Source: Ectothiorhodospiraceae bacterium | Lineage (GTDB): Bacteria > Pseudomonadota > Gammaproteobacteria > Nitrococcales > Aquisalimonadaceae | Direction of reading: 5' to 3' | NCBI GenBank assembly: GCA_020831845.1 | Contig: JAFIFV010000039.1 | Coordinates: forward strand, 1-47,953 | DNA: 47,953 nt | In this document: positions 24,825 to 33,276 of the stretch, piece after piece | How the letters are laid out: every line of letters starts with the position of its first letter | How positions within the stretch are numbered: the first letter of the stretch is position 1 | The notes under the pieces: generated by a model | Databases searched by the model: none | What the model saw: the letters and a program-made list of their open reading frames with translations, nothing else | What the model was told of the DNA's origin: nothing | Translations under genes and position numbers: made by a program

Positions 24825-25718
24825 ATGAAATGGATTTTTTGGCTCTCGTTCGGATTTCTGCTTCTACAGCCTTTTTCGCCGTTGCTGCACGCCGGCGGTG
24901 AAGGTGGGGGAGAAGGGGGAACGGTGGTGATCCTGCCGGATGAGAGCGGATTGTCTGTTGCGGAGATGCGGCAAGACGAGGAGTTTTTCCGCTTCGAAGG
25001 GGCGCTTCGGCTGGAAGGTATCCTTCTCGCCTACTGGGATGCAAGCTATCGCGAAACCGGACCGGTGACGCTGGAAGAGGCCAGTCCGGAACGGCGCATG
25101 TATCTGCGTTTTTACCCGGATCCGGCATCGCTTGAACGGCTTCCCGCGTTCGCATCGCCTTCAGGTCGAGTGAGCAGACCCACCCGTGTTTTTCTGTATC
25201 GCGCGATCGGGAAGGAGCAAGACGGGCTCCAGGCCCTTGAAGCTGGATATCTACCCCATGAAGCAGAGGCTATCGAATCTGTTACCGGGGATTTTCTTGA
25301 AATGCCCCCGGAGTTTCTTGAGCACTACGAAGGTTATGCCTTGCAACCGGTCGCGATCGAGCTGGAAGGGTGGATCAGTTTCTTCGAGGGTAATCACCGT
25401 TTTGTTTATGCCCGGGCGCGAGATATCGAACCGCTTTCCCTAACCGACTATGCCCTTCGCCAGATCCCGGACTCCCGTACCGACGTATTCCTGGGGCGGC
25501 CGTGGGCGGAAACGTTCTACGTGGAGCAGGCGGTGATCCTCCGGGAAGAGCCGGATGCCGGTAGTCCCGAAGTGGCCCATCTTGAGGCCGGCACTGCCGG
25601 CATCGAAAAGGTGAGAACCGCGGAATCGGGCTGGGTGCTGGTCCAGATCGGTCAGGGTGAAAGTCAGGATACGGTTTCGGGGTACGTGAAAGCATCGCAA
25701 CTCATCGTTATCAACTAG
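24825..25718 (+). CDS. Exported protein with C-terminal SH3-like domain (hypothetical)
   Basis: The protein has 297 residues. The signal peptide is MKWIFWLSFGFLLLQPFSPL with cleavage near LHAGG, followed by a Gly-rich stretch. The central region of about 60-215 is beta-rich and not recognised (RLEGILLAYWDASYRETG, YALQPVAIELEGWISF). The last 70 residues look like a bacterial SH3 module (VEQAVILREEPDAGSPEVAHL, GWVLVQIG, VSGYVKASQL), which usually binds peptidoglycan. It is therefore probably a periplasmic, wall-associated protein. I prefer ATG 24825 over ATG 24789 because it sits directly before the signal peptide with AGGTGAAG upstream. It follows the DUF5675 gene closely. Confidence 0.7.
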   Translation: MKWIFWLSFGFLLLQPFSPLLHAGGEGGGEGGTVVILPDESGLSVAEMRQDEEFFRFEGALRLEGILLAYWDASYRETGPVTLEEASPERRMYLRFYPDPASLERLPAFASPSGRVSRPTRVFLYRAIGKEQDGLQALEAGYLPHEAEAIESVTGDFLEMPPEFLEHYEGYALQPVAIELEGWISFFEGNHRFVYARARDIEPLSLTDYALRQIPDSRTDVFLGRPWAETFYVEQAVILREEPDAGSPEVAHLEAGTAGIEKVRTAESGWVLVQIGQGESQDTVSGYVKASQLIVIN

Positions 25719-25770
25719 GCAGGCTCTGGCGTATTCTCGGGTCTGGCCAGGGCTGTTCGGAGAGAACGCG

Positions 25771-26250
25771 GTGAGCGTAAGCGAAGACGATATGCGGTAT
25801 CTGCGCCGTTGCGTGGAACTTGCCAGCGAAGCCCTGGATGATGGCGACGAGCCGTTCGGCTCGGTGCTGGTTGGCGCCGATGGGACTGTGCTGGCCGAGG
25901 ATCGCAATCGCGTGGCCGGCGGTGATCATACCCGCCACCCGGAATTCGAGCTGGCGCGCTGGGCCGCCGCTCATGTGCCGCCACAGGAGCGGGCCCGCGC
26001 CACCGTCTATACGTCCGGCGAACACTGCCCGATGTGCGCTGCGGCCCATGGTTGGGTAGGGCTGGGGCGTATCGTCTACGCAAGCTCCTCGGCGCAGCTC
26101 TCGACCTGGCTGGCGGAATGGGGTGTGCCGCAACCGCCGGTGAAGACGCTACCTATCAACGAGGTGGTGCCCGGCCTTCCGGTGGACGGGCCGGTGCCGG
26201 AACTGGCGGAACAGGTGCGACAACTGCACTGCCGATTGCACGGGCGGTGA
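25771..26250 (+). CDS. Nucleoside/guanine deaminase (CDA fold)
   Basis: The protein has 159 residues. The zinc site of the cytidine-deaminase superfamily is complete: HPEFELARWAA (His, and Glu as proton shuttle) and GEHCPMCAAAHGW (PCxxC-type cysteines), with DDGDEPFGSVLVGADG before them. The sequence is closest to the guanine deaminase / tRNA-adenosine-deaminase-like subgroup. It would deaminate a purine or pyrimidine base or nucleoside. It starts at GTG 25771 with GGAGAG upstream. It ends 29 bases before the facing DUF1428 gene's stop. Confidence 0.88.
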   Translation: MSVSEDDMRYLRRCVELASEALDDGDEPFGSVLVGADGTVLAEDRNRVAGGDHTRHPEFELARWAAAHVPPQERARATVYTSGEHCPMCAAAHGWVGLGRIVYASSSAQLSTWLAEWGVPQPPVKTLPINEVVPGLPVDGPVPELAEQVRQLHCRLHGR

Positions 26251-26278
26251 CCGTCACGGCCACCGCCCCGGTTGGCGA

Positions 26279-26638
26279 CTACATCTCGACGAATGTCGTG
26301 AAGCCGCCCCAGAACATCCGCATGCCGTCGAACGGCATGCTGCCGGGGTCGATGTGGGCGATGCGGGGATCCTTCATCACCTGTTCATTGATTTTGTCCC
26401 GCTGTTCGCGGGATTCGTAGGTAATCCATGAGAACACCACGACCTCGTCCTCCTTGAGTTGCACGCTCTGGGGGAACGAGGTGAGCTTGCCGGGCTTCAC
26501 GTCATCCGCCACGCACTCCACGTACTCCAGCGCACCATATTCCTTCCACACCTCGCCAGCCTGCTGGGCCATGCGGCAGTACGCCTCCAGATTGGCTTTA
26601 GGTACCGGCAGGACAAACCCATCGACATAACGCGACAT
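26279..26638 (-). CDS. DUF1428 family protein
   Basis: The protein has 119 residues. It starts SRYVDGFVLPVPKANLEAY, continues LEYVECVADDVKPGKLTSFP and VVFSWITYESREQRD, and ends DGMRMFWGGFTTFVEM, which closely follows the DUF1428 (YbaA-type) pattern of a dimeric alpha/beta barrel. No function is established. AGGAG precedes the start at 26638; a longer frame upstream overlaps the neighbouring gene. It is the second gene of a minus-strand pair, 17 bases after the YciI-like gene. Confidence 0.9.
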   Translation of the reverse strand: MSRYVDGFVLPVPKANLEAYCRMAQQAGEVWKEYGALEYVECVADDVKPGKLTSFPQSVQLKEDEVVVFSWITYESREQRDKINEQVMKDPRIAHIDPGSMPFDGMRMFWGGFTTFVEM

Positions 26639-26655
26639 TGCTGTATCTCCTGACG

Positions 26656-27069
26656 TCATGCGCCGCCAACGCCCAGCTTGCGGAACCGCTCGACGCCTTC
26701 GCCAGGCTCGAAGTCATCGAGTTCGAACATCTGCCGGACCTCGATTTCACAATCCTGTCCCTCGCCGCGCGGATTGGGAAACTTCAGCGCCCACTCCACG
26801 GCCTCTTCGCGGGAATTCGCGCGGATGATGGTGTAGCCGCCGATGATTTCCTTGGTTTCCGCGAACGGGCCATCCACGATAGTTCTGCCCGCCGTGGAAT
26901 AACGCACACGAAACCCCTTCGAGGTCGGCTGCAGGCCGGAGGCGTCCACCAGGATCCCGGCTTTCTCCAGTGCTTCGTGGTAGGCGGCCATTTCCGCAAT
27001 GGCCTCCGGATCCGGCATCTCGCCGCCTTCCACCTTGTCGTCGCCTTTGACAATGATCATGAACCGCAT
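26656..27069 (-). CDS. YciI/DGPF-domain protein
   Basis: The protein has 137 residues. MRFMIIVKGDDKVEGGEMPD opens a YCII-related fold; IVDGPFAETKEIIGGYTII carries the DGPF signature and its His/Asp-type pocket, and REEAVEWALKFP closes the domain. Members are small dimers often paired with ECF sigma factors or other barrel proteins. Here it is paired with DUF1428, a related fold. AGGAGG precedes the start at 27069. The 204 bases to the divergent secretin gene must hold both promoters. Confidence 0.9.
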   Translation of the reverse strand: MRFMIIVKGDDKVEGGEMPDPEAIAEMAAYHEALEKAGILVDASGLQPTSKGFRVRYSTAGRTIVDGPFAETKEIIGGYTIIRANSREEAVEWALKFPNPRGEGQDCEIEVRQMFELDDFEPGEGVERFRKLGVGGA

Positions 27070-27273
27070 GGCTGCCTCCTGGGTGTTGGTTCGGTCACTC
27101 AACCTGTTGTCGTGCTCCAGTATGTATGAAGCCTTCGTGCACTGGTCGCGCGAGCAAGCGGGATTTCGACATGGGTCGCTTGCAACCGGGTGGGGTGGGT
27201 GTGCAACATGCCTGCTATGTGTAACCGTAGCGCTTCTCCAGGAGATCCAGCACCACCGACAGGGATGCATGCC

Positions 27274-29208
27274 ATGAGAATTCCCGTTGCCCGCTTCCTG
27301 CTGCTTCAGGCAGTTGCCGTTCTGCTGCTGACATTGCCGTGGGGAAGCGTCCTCGCCGATGAAAGGCAGATGCGGAACGACGACGAGGGTGTCACGCTCA
27401 ATCTGCGGGATACGGATATCGGTGTGCTGATCGATACCGTGGCCGACGTGACCGGTCGTAATTTCATTATCGACCCGCGGGTTCGTGGCTCGGTCACGGT
27501 GGTTTCCAGCCGCCCGATGGACCCGGAGGAGATCTATCGGGTGTTCCTGTCGATTCTGGAAACCCATGGTTTTGCCGCCATACCGGCCGGGGAAGTGGTG
27601 AAGGTGGTACCGGATGCCGGGGCCCGGCAGCTCGGGCCCACGGTGGAGCCCGAGGCCATGGCCGATGTCGTTACCGAGGTTATCCAGGCGGAGAATATTC
27701 CCGTGGCCGAGCTGGTTCCGATTCTGCGGCCGCTGGTGCCGCAAAGCGGCCATCTGGCAGCGTATCCGCCCACCAATGTGCTTATCGTTTCCGACCGCGC
27801 CGGCAACATGCAGCGTATCCGGGGGCTGGTGGCGGACATCGACCAGGTCGGGGACCAGGATGTGGACATGGTGCGCGTGGAGAACGCCTCGGTGACCGAG
27901 ATAGCTCGCATTCTGCAGAACCTGCAGCGTAGCGATCCGGAAGGTGCGCCGGCGCAGGACCTGCAGATTGCGGTGGACGAGCGTACCGGCAGCATCCTGC
28001 TGTCCGGCGACCTCAACCAGCGCATGCGCATGCGGCAGTTGATCGCCGAACTGGACGACCCCATCGACGACGAAGGTGATACACATGTGATCTACCTGCG
28101 CTATGCGGATGCCGCTGAACTGCTGGAGACGGTGCAGGGCGTCAGCGACAGCATCCAGGAGAGCAGGGAGACAGCGGAGGGCGAGCGGGAGCGGCCCGCA
28201 AGCATCCAAGCGGACGAGGCCACCAACGCGCTGGTCGTGACGGCGCCGCCGCACATCGTGCAATCGCTGCGCAGCGTGATCGAGCGATTGGACATCCGCC
28301 GTGCGCAGGTCATGGTGGATGCGGCCATCGCCGAGATCTCCACCGAACGGGACAGCGAGCGTGGGGTGCAGTGGTTCGTGGATGGCGGCGAGGACGGCGC
28401 AGCCGGCCTGATCCGTTTCGGCGACGTCGGCACGCCTATCGAAAGTCTGCTCACGCTGGATTCGGATTCCCCGCAGATCGGCGACGGCGTCAGCGCCGTG
28501 GTGGGGGATCTGGACGGCCGCACCCAGTTCGGCGCATTCATCCGTGCCCTGTCCCAGGATCGCGACACCAATATCCTCTCCACCCCGCAGCTTGTCACCA
28601 TGGACAACCAGGAAGCGGAGATTCGCGTGGCCGAGAACCGTCCGTTCGTGACCGGCCAGTACAGCCAGGAGGGGCGCGCGGTTCAGAACCCCTTCCAGAC
28701 CATCGACAGGGAAGATGTCGGCATCATTCTGAAGATTACCCCGCAGATCAACGAAGGCGATGCGGTCCGGCTGGATATCGAACAGGAAGCGTCCAACGTC
28801 ATTGGTGAAACCGGGCAGGCCGGGCCCATTACCAACCGGCGCACCATCCAGACCAGCGTGCTGGCGGATGACGGGCAGGTGATCGCCTTGGGCGGACTGA
28901 TGGACGAGGATGTACAGGAGGAGGAGCAGCGGGTTCCCGGGCTGGGCTCGCTGCCGTTGCTGGGAGAACTGTTCCGCTATCGTGGCACCAGCGAGACAGA
29001 GCGGAATCTGATGGTGTTCATGCAGCCGACCATCATTCGCGACCGCTCCATGGCGGACGGTCTCACCGGCCGCAAGTACAGCTACATGCGTGCCCAGCAA
29101 CTCCAGCAGCGGGAGCAAGGCCGGGGCAGGGGATTGCGGCGCGACACCGACAGCCCGGTGCTGCCGGACACGCAGCGGGCCGACCTGCCGCCGCCGTTCA
29201 GCGAATAG
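27274..29208 (+). CDS. gspD: Type II secretion system secretin GspD
   Basis: The protein has 644 residues. A signal peptide covers about 1-29 (FLLLQAVAVLLLTLPWG, cleavage near LADE). The N0 domain is at about 35-105 (VTLNLRDTDIGVLIDTVADV), and N1-N3 repeats at about 125-330 each close with a strand-helix pair such as LVADIDQVGDQD and LIAELDDP. The secretin core of about 350-590 contains VPGLGSLPLLGELF near its end. It forms the outer-membrane channel through which folded proteins leave. No gspC, gspE or other general secretory genes are nearby, so it is an orphan secretin that must work with components elsewhere or in another role. An ATG six bases earlier (27268) is an equal alternative start. 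Confidence 0.92.
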   Translation: MRIPVARFLLLQAVAVLLLTLPWGSVLADERQMRNDDEGVTLNLRDTDIGVLIDTVADVTGRNFIIDPRVRGSVTVVSSRPMDPEEIYRVFLSILETHGFAAIPAGEVVKVVPDAGARQLGPTVEPEAMADVVTEVIQAENIPVAELVPILRPLVPQSGHLAAYPPTNVLIVSDRAGNMQRIRGLVADIDQVGDQDVDMVRVENASVTEIARILQNLQRSDPEGAPAQDLQIAVDERTGSILLSGDLNQRMRMRQLIAELDDPIDDEGDTHVIYLRYADAAELLETVQGVSDSIQESRETAEGERERPASIQADEATNALVVTAPPHIVQSLRSVIERLDIRRAQVMVDAAIAEISTERDSERGVQWFVDGGEDGAAGLIRFGDVGTPIESLLTLDSDSPQIGDGVSAVVGDLDGRTQFGAFIRALSQDRDTNILSTPQLVTMDNQEAEIRVAENRPFVTGQYSQEGRAVQNPFQTIDREDVGIILKITPQINEGDAVRLDIEQEASNVIGETGQAGPITNRRTIQTSVLADDGQVIALGGLMDEDVQEEEQRVPGLGSLPLLGELFRYRGTSETERNLMVFMQPTIIRDRSMADGLTGRKYSYMRAQQLQQREQGRGRGLRRDTDSPVLPDTQRADLPPPFSE

Positions 29209-29228
29209 TGGATCTGAAGGACAACGCG

Positions 29229-29984
29229 GTGAACAGGACAAACGATGAAGGCCAGGCTACATCCGCACCGGCTGATGCGGCTCCCGCGGGGACGGTGGCG
29301 CGGCTGTGGCGCTATCCGGTGAAATCCATGCTGGGGGAGCGCTGCGGCGCGCTGCAGATCGGCGCCGAAGGCGTGAAAGGGGATCGCCGCTACGCGCTAC
29401 GCGATGCCGAGGGAAAACTGGGCAGCGGCAAGAACACCAGGCGCTTCACCAAGATGGATGGGCTGTTCGGCTTCAGCGCCAGCTTCGGCGATGCCGGCCT
29501 GGAAGTCCATTTTCCCGACGGCGAGCTGCGACGGTGGGGCGATCCGGACATGGACCGGGCGTTGACCGCAGCACTCGTCCGGACGGTAACGCTGCGCGAG
29601 CAGACGGATGCGACCCACCTGGATGCCGGCCCGGTACACCTGCTCAGCACCGCCTCGCTGGCCTGGCTGCGAGCCGCGTTGCCGGACGCTGCCATCGAAG
29701 AGCAGCGATTCCGGCCCAACCTCGTGCTGGACGTGCCCGCGCCCGGCTGCCCCGAACAGGGCTGGATCGGACGGCGACTGCGGGTCGGCACGGCCGAGTT
29801 GTTGATCACGGAACCCACAGAGCGCTGCGCCATGGTGACCTTTGCCCAGCAGGCGCTTCCGCAAGACCTCCGCGTGCTGCGCTACATCGCCCGTCACGCG
29901 GACAACGTGTTCGGCGTCTATGCGCAGGTGGTCACGCCCGGAGTCATCTCGCTGGGGGAGCGGATCTGGTTCCGCCGCTCCTGA
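29229..29984 (+). CDS. MOSC domain protein (MOCOS C-terminal / YcbX-like)
   Basis: The protein has about 251 residues. An N-terminal MOSC_N beta-barrel (VARLWRYPVKSMLGERCGAL, VKGDRRYALRDAEGKL) leads into the MOSC domain with FRPNLVLDVPAPG and ITEPTERCAMVTFAQQAL, the latter including the conserved Cys. The fold handles molybdenum-cofactor-bound sulfur or N-hydroxylated substrates. GTG 29229 has GAAGGA eight bases upstream; GTG 29208 overlaps the gspD stop and is the alternative. It directly follows gspD and may be cotranscribed, with no functional link evident. Confidence 0.88.
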   Translation: MNRTNDEGQATSAPADAAPAGTVARLWRYPVKSMLGERCGALQIGAEGVKGDRRYALRDAEGKLGSGKNTRRFTKMDGLFGFSASFGDAGLEVHFPDGELRRWGDPDMDRALTAALVRTVTLREQTDATHLDAGPVHLLSTASLAWLRAALPDAAIEEQRFRPNLVLDVPAPGCPEQGWIGRRLRVGTAELLITEPTERCAMVTFAQQALPQDLRVLRYIARHADNVFGVYAQVVTPGVISLGERIWFRRS

Positions 29985-30069
29985 CGAGTGCTCCCCTCGA
30001 CTGGAAAATCACGCAGCATCATCCAGACTTTGGGGTGTATTGCTTCGAGCATCGCCCAGGGAGGCTGAG

Positions 30070-30237
30070 ATGACGGACGCCAACAAGGTCAAATGCGCCT
30101 GCGCGGACTGCAAGTGCATGGTAACGCCGGACAAGGCCATCAAACGTGCCGGCAAGCCCTACTGCGGAGAGCCCTGCGCCAACGGGCACGCAAGCGGCAG
30201 CGGTTGTGGCCATACCGGGTGCGATTGCCACGGCTGA
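30070..30237 (+). CDS. Bacterial metallothionein (BmtA/SmtA-type)
   Basis: The protein has 55 residues. Nine Cys plus His in the spacing of bacterial metallothioneins: VKCACADCKCMV, then AIKRAGKPYCGEPCANGH, then GCGHTGCDCHG. This family wraps zinc, cadmium or copper in a four-metal cluster with a central zinc finger. The charged N-terminus MTDANK is typical. GGGAGGCTGAG precedes ATG 30070. A metal-responsive regulator gene is not next to it. The 85 bases upstream hold no repeat I recognise. Confidence 0.93.
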   Translation: MTDANKVKCACADCKCMVTPDKAIKRAGKPYCGEPCANGHASGSGCGHTGCDCHG

Positions 30238-30266
30238 CGTCTCTGCGCGGCGACGTTTCAGGTGAA

Positions 30267-30323
30267 TCCCTTGTCCCTGGCTTGTAGAATCGTCATCGAG
30301 CGTTCATGCAAGCCAGCAAGGGA
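30267..30323 (+). promoter_or_regulatory. Inverted repeat covering the ribosome site of the phosphoribosyltransferase gene
   Basis: TCCCTTG-tcc-CTGGCTTG (30267-30284) pairs with CAAGCCAG-CAAGGGA (30309-30323): 15 paired bases with one three-base bulge and a 24-base loop. The right arm includes AAGGGA, the likely Shine-Dalgarno site of the GTG start at 30329. It could be an RNA hairpin that hides the site, or a DNA operator, since TAGAAT in the loop could also be a -10 box. Confidence 0.5.
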
Positions 30324-30328
30324 CAGCC

Positions 30329-31060
30329 GTGTCAGCTTCTCCAGACTCCCGCCCGCATTTCACCGAACCCACCACGAACTACTGGCAGGCCATCGTCGGC
30401 CCCGATGCCCTGCGTGGGGAGCAGTTGGTTCCACCCTGGCGCTATGCCTACCCGGCCACTCTGCCCAGCGGCAGGTTCCTGATGTTGCCAATCCGTCCAT
30501 TGGAGAGCGACCCCCTGCAGGCGGTGGCTTCGCTGATCTGTAACCAGGCGTCTTTCTCGGTGGTGGAACACCTGGGTGCTATGCTCGCCACGGAACTGGA
30601 ACTGCTGGAGCCCGACGTGGTGGTCGGCCTCCCCACGCTAGGGCTCACGCTCGCGGCGGCTACAGCCCGCCATCTGCGGCATGACCGTTATGTACCGATG
30701 GGCTATTCCCGCAAGTTCTGGTACGAGGACGGCCTCTCCGCAGCGGTACAGTCCGTGACTTCGCCGCAGCCGGGCAAACGCGTCTACCTGGACCCGAATC
30801 AACTGCCACTGATCGCGGAGCGCAGGGTCGCCCTGGTGGACGACGCCATCAGCACAGGCCGCACGATGAATGCCTGCTGGGACCTGCTGGAATCACTCGG
30901 CGCCGAGATAGTGGCCTGTGGCGTCGCCATGCGTCAGGGTGATCGCTGGCGTGAGCTGCTGGACGAAGAGCGGGTCGGAAAGCTGGTGGGCGTTTTCGAC
31001 AGCCCGTTGCTGCGGGCCGTCCCCGAGGGCTGGGAACCTGTCGATCATGAAGCGCCGTAG
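30329..31060 (+). CDS. Phosphoribosyltransferase family protein
   Basis: The protein has 243 residues. The PRPP-binding motif is VALVDDAISTGRTMNACWDLL at about 170-190, and the upstream strand reads LEPDVVVGLPTLGLTLAAA. The hood region is SRKFWYEDGLSAAVQSVTSP. This fits the purine/adenine PRTase-like type I fold, as in xanthine or orotate PRTases. Which base it uses is not clear; some relatives act in regulation. The start is GTG with AAGGGA behind a hairpin. Its 3' end overlaps the facing AraC gene by 16 bases. Confidence 0.88.
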   Translation: MSASPDSRPHFTEPTTNYWQAIVGPDALRGEQLVPPWRYAYPATLPSGRFLMLPIRPLESDPLQAVASLICNQASFSVVEHLGAMLATELELLEPDVVVGLPTLGLTLAAATARHLRHDRYVPMGYSRKFWYEDGLSAAVQSVTSPQPGKRVYLDPNQLPLIAERRVALVDDAISTGRTMNACWDLLESLGAEIVACGVAMRQGDRWRELLDEERVGKLVGVFDSPLLRAVPEGWEPVDHEAP

Positions 31061-32121
31061 TTGCAGTGGCGGGCGCGGAACGCCTTCGGAGAATAGCCCG
31101 TCCAGCGCCTGAACGCGCGATGGAATGCGCTGGCCTCGGAATACCCCAGCAGGAAGGCGATTTCCGCGATGGTCAGCCGGCCTTCCCGCAGGTAACGCTC
31201 CGACAGCTCCCGTCGGGTGGCTGCGACCAGATCACGGAAATTCGTTCCCTCCATTTCCAGATGCCGGTGCAGCGTGCGCGGCGTGGTATGCAGCCGTTTC
31301 GCCATGGCCTCCAGGCGAGGCTCTCCTTCGCATAGCTCGCCGGCAAGCACCCGCAGCACTCTATCCACACAGGCGCCGGCCGGGGGCAGTTGGGCGACCA
31401 GTGCATCCAGCTGTCCTTCCAGAATGCGCTGCAGCGTGGGGTCCGCCTCCGGCAGGGGTTGGTCCAGCATCGCGGCGGGAAACACCAGTTCGCTGCGGTG
31501 GTGATCGAACCGGAGGGGTGCACCGAACAGGCGCTTGTGCACGTCCAGTCTGGCGGGCGCGGAATGCGGAAAACGGGCCTCGATCAGACGGGCCTGGTCG
31601 CCGACCAGTCGGCGCACGGCCAGTAGCCAGCCCGCCATGACGTATTCCGAAACCTGGCGCGGAGCGCCTCCTGGTAAGGGAAGGCGATGACTCAGGACAA
31701 CCTGCCCGCCTCTTCTGTCTACGCCAACCTCTGCGGCATCGTGCAGTACCTGATGGTAGCGCACCAGCCGGTCCAGTCCGGTGCCCAGTGAGGGACTTGT
31801 CCGCACCGCGTACTCCAGCGCACCGAAGGTGCCAGGGCGTATGGCCTCGGCAACGTGCAGTCCAAGGTCGGCGTCGCCGGTTTCCTGCTGGGCCGCATTC
31901 CACAGGCGAATGGCCAGCGCGTGGGAGATCCGCGCGTCCGGGTTCCCCGTTTCCACCTCGCCCATGCCCGCCGCCTTTCGCAGCAAGTCCGCGTCGTACC
32001 CGTTCGAGGCGAGATAGGCAAGCAGTGGGGCAACGGAGCGTAGCGACAGGGATATGCTGCGTCGCCTGGTCAGCGCTCCGGGATGGCGAGAACGGTCAAT
32101 GTTTTTGTCCAGACGTGTCAT
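31045..32121 (-). CDS. AraC-family regulator with N-terminal arabinose-binding-like domain (OruR/ArgR-type)
   Basis: The protein has 358 residues. An N-terminal domain of about 25-215 resembles the PF12625-type effector domain (LRSVAPLLAYLASNGYDADLL, ISHALAIRLWNAAQQETGD). The C-terminal AraC HTH pair spans about 255-350: LEAMAKRLHTTPRTLHRHLE, then LTIAEIAFLLGYSEASAFHR and FRRWTGYSPKAFR. The two HTH helices are intact. It is convergent with the phosphoribosyltransferase and divergent from the barrel/SRPBCC pair, which is a plausible target. The effector is unknown. Confidence 0.92.
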   Translation of the reverse strand: MTRLDKNIDRSRHPGALTRRRSISLSLRSVAPLLAYLASNGYDADLLRKAAGMGEVETGNPDARISHALAIRLWNAAQQETGDADLGLHVAEAIRPGTFGALEYAVRTSPSLGTGLDRLVRYHQVLHDAAEVGVDRRGGQVVLSHRLPLPGGAPRQVSEYVMAGWLLAVRRLVGDQARLIEARFPHSAPARLDVHKRLFGAPLRFDHHRSELVFPAAMLDQPLPEADPTLQRILEGQLDALVAQLPPAGACVDRVLRVLAGELCEGEPRLEAMAKRLHTTPRTLHRHLEMEGTNFRDLVAATRRELSERYLREGRLTIAEIAFLLGYSEASAFHRAFRRWTGYSPKAFRARHCNYGAS

Positions 32122-32189
32122 CTTCCAGGCGGCCGGTTTCCTTTACGGTTGTTTCTCGAATCTGACTTGCCACTGGGAATGCCGATTTG

Positions 32190-32726
32190 ATGATACAGCG
32201 ATTTCTGATGCTCGCGGTGCTTTCCTGCGGGCCCCTGCCATCCGTTGTGGGTGCGCAGTGGGAACTGGAGGCCGACCCGTTCGCCTACCTTGTCGACGGT
32301 TACTCCGCACATGTGGCGAAGGTGCTGGGGGAGGGCCAATGGCGGTTGCAGCTTGGCGCATTCGGTGCGGAGATCCCGGAGTGGTTTCATGGGGACGATG
32401 ACTTCGAACTGCGTACCCGGGGAGTGACCCTGAAGGTGGACTACTTTCCATCTGGGGGAGCCAGCGGCTTCTTCGTGGGCGCGGACGCAGACGCGCAGCG
32501 GGTGCGCTATCGGCTTGACGAAACCGGGCAGACGCGTCGGCAGACGCTGGCCGCCCTCGGCCCACGCATCGGCTACCGTTTCGAATTCGGGCAACACTTG
32601 TATGTCACCCCCTGGGTCTCGGTGCGATACGTGTTCAACGCGGACGATGTTTCCATCGCGGGAAATCGCTTCCGCGAGCAAAGCTACACAATATTCCCCA
32701 CCGCCCATATCGGCTGGCGGTTCTGA
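32190..32726 (+). CDS. Outer-membrane beta-barrel protein (OmpW/PagP-like size, hypothetical)
   Basis: The protein has about 178 residues. The signal peptide is MIQRFLMLAVLSCGPLPS with cleavage near VVGAQ. The rest consists of alternating polar and hydrophobic strands, ending ...SYTIFPTAHIGWRF with the C-terminal Phe recognised by the BAM complex. An eight-stranded barrel fits this length. No enzymatic residues are recognised. ATG 32190 is preferred to TTG 32187. The SRPBCC gene follows 14 bases later, suggesting one operon divergent from the AraC regulator. Confidence 0.7.
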   Translation: MIQRFLMLAVLSCGPLPSVVGAQWELEADPFAYLVDGYSAHVAKVLGEGQWRLQLGAFGAEIPEWFHGDDDFELRTRGVTLKVDYFPSGGASGFFVGADADAQRVRYRLDETGQTRRQTLAALGPRIGYRFEFGQHLYVTPWVSVRYVFNADDVSIAGNRFREQSYTIFPTAHIGWRF

Positions 32727-32740
32727 CCAGGAGGCAAGAA

Positions 32741-33181
32741 ATGAAGTACCTGGAAACCGAGATCACTATCGACGCGCCGGCGGAGCAGGTCTGGTCCGTG
32801 CTGACGGATCTTGACGGCTATCGCGACTGGAACCCGTTTATCCGCGAAGCGGGCGGAGAGTTGCGGGAGGGTGGCCGGTTGGATATACGGATCCACCCTC
32901 CCGAGGGCAAGCCGATGCGCTTCCGTCCCAGCGTGACGGCCTTGTTGCCGAGCCGTGAGCTTCGGTGGCTGGGTCACCTTGGTATCCCCGGCCTGTTCGA
33001 CGGTGAGCACGTTTTCCGTATCGAGGCCCTTTCCGGTGGCGGAGTGCGCTTCCAGCAAAGCGAACGGTTTCGCGGCTTGCTGGTGCCGCTACTCCCGCGC
33101 AAGCTCTACGACAGGACCCGGCAGGGTTTCGAGCTGATGAACCAGGCGCTGAAGCAGGTTGTGGAGGGCGCGCTTCCCTAG
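32741..33181 (+). CDS. SRPBCC (START-like) family protein
   Basis: The protein has 146 residues. It starts KYLETEITIDAPAEQVWSVLTDLDGYRDWNPFI, the family's first strand and helix. Strands LDIRIHPPEGKPMRFRP, SRELRWLGHLGIPGLFDGEH and VRFQQSERFRGLL follow, with a long C-terminal helix (YDRTRQGFELMNQALKQVVE). It binds a hydrophobic ligand in a deep cavity; the ligand is unknown. CAGGAGGC precedes ATG 32741. It is second in a pair with the outer-membrane barrel protein. Confidence 0.9.
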   Translation: MKYLETEITIDAPAEQVWSVLTDLDGYRDWNPFIREAGGELREGGRLDIRIHPPEGKPMRFRPSVTALLPSRELRWLGHLGIPGLFDGEHVFRIEALSGGGVRFQQSERFRGLLVPLLPRKLYDRTRQGFELMNQALKQVVEGALP

Positions 33182-33276
33182 CATGCCCTGCTTCACTCGG
33201 CCACTGTCTCCACGGCAACCCGGTGCCGGTTCTCCACTGGCCCCTTCAAGACGCTGCCTGGCCGCGCTGGCGCTGA

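Noticed and set aside
26656..29241. Very long open frame on the minus strand opposite gspD
   Set aside because: It is the antisense shadow of a strongly supported secretin in GC-rich DNA; its sequence has low-complexity H/Q/D/R composition and no domain. Only its part at 26656-27069 is a real gene (YciI-like). Similar long antisense frames opposite 12175-13614, 13775-15112, 15109-16401, 33277-35673, 39099-40922, 44801-45835 and 45922-47953 were rejected for the same reason.
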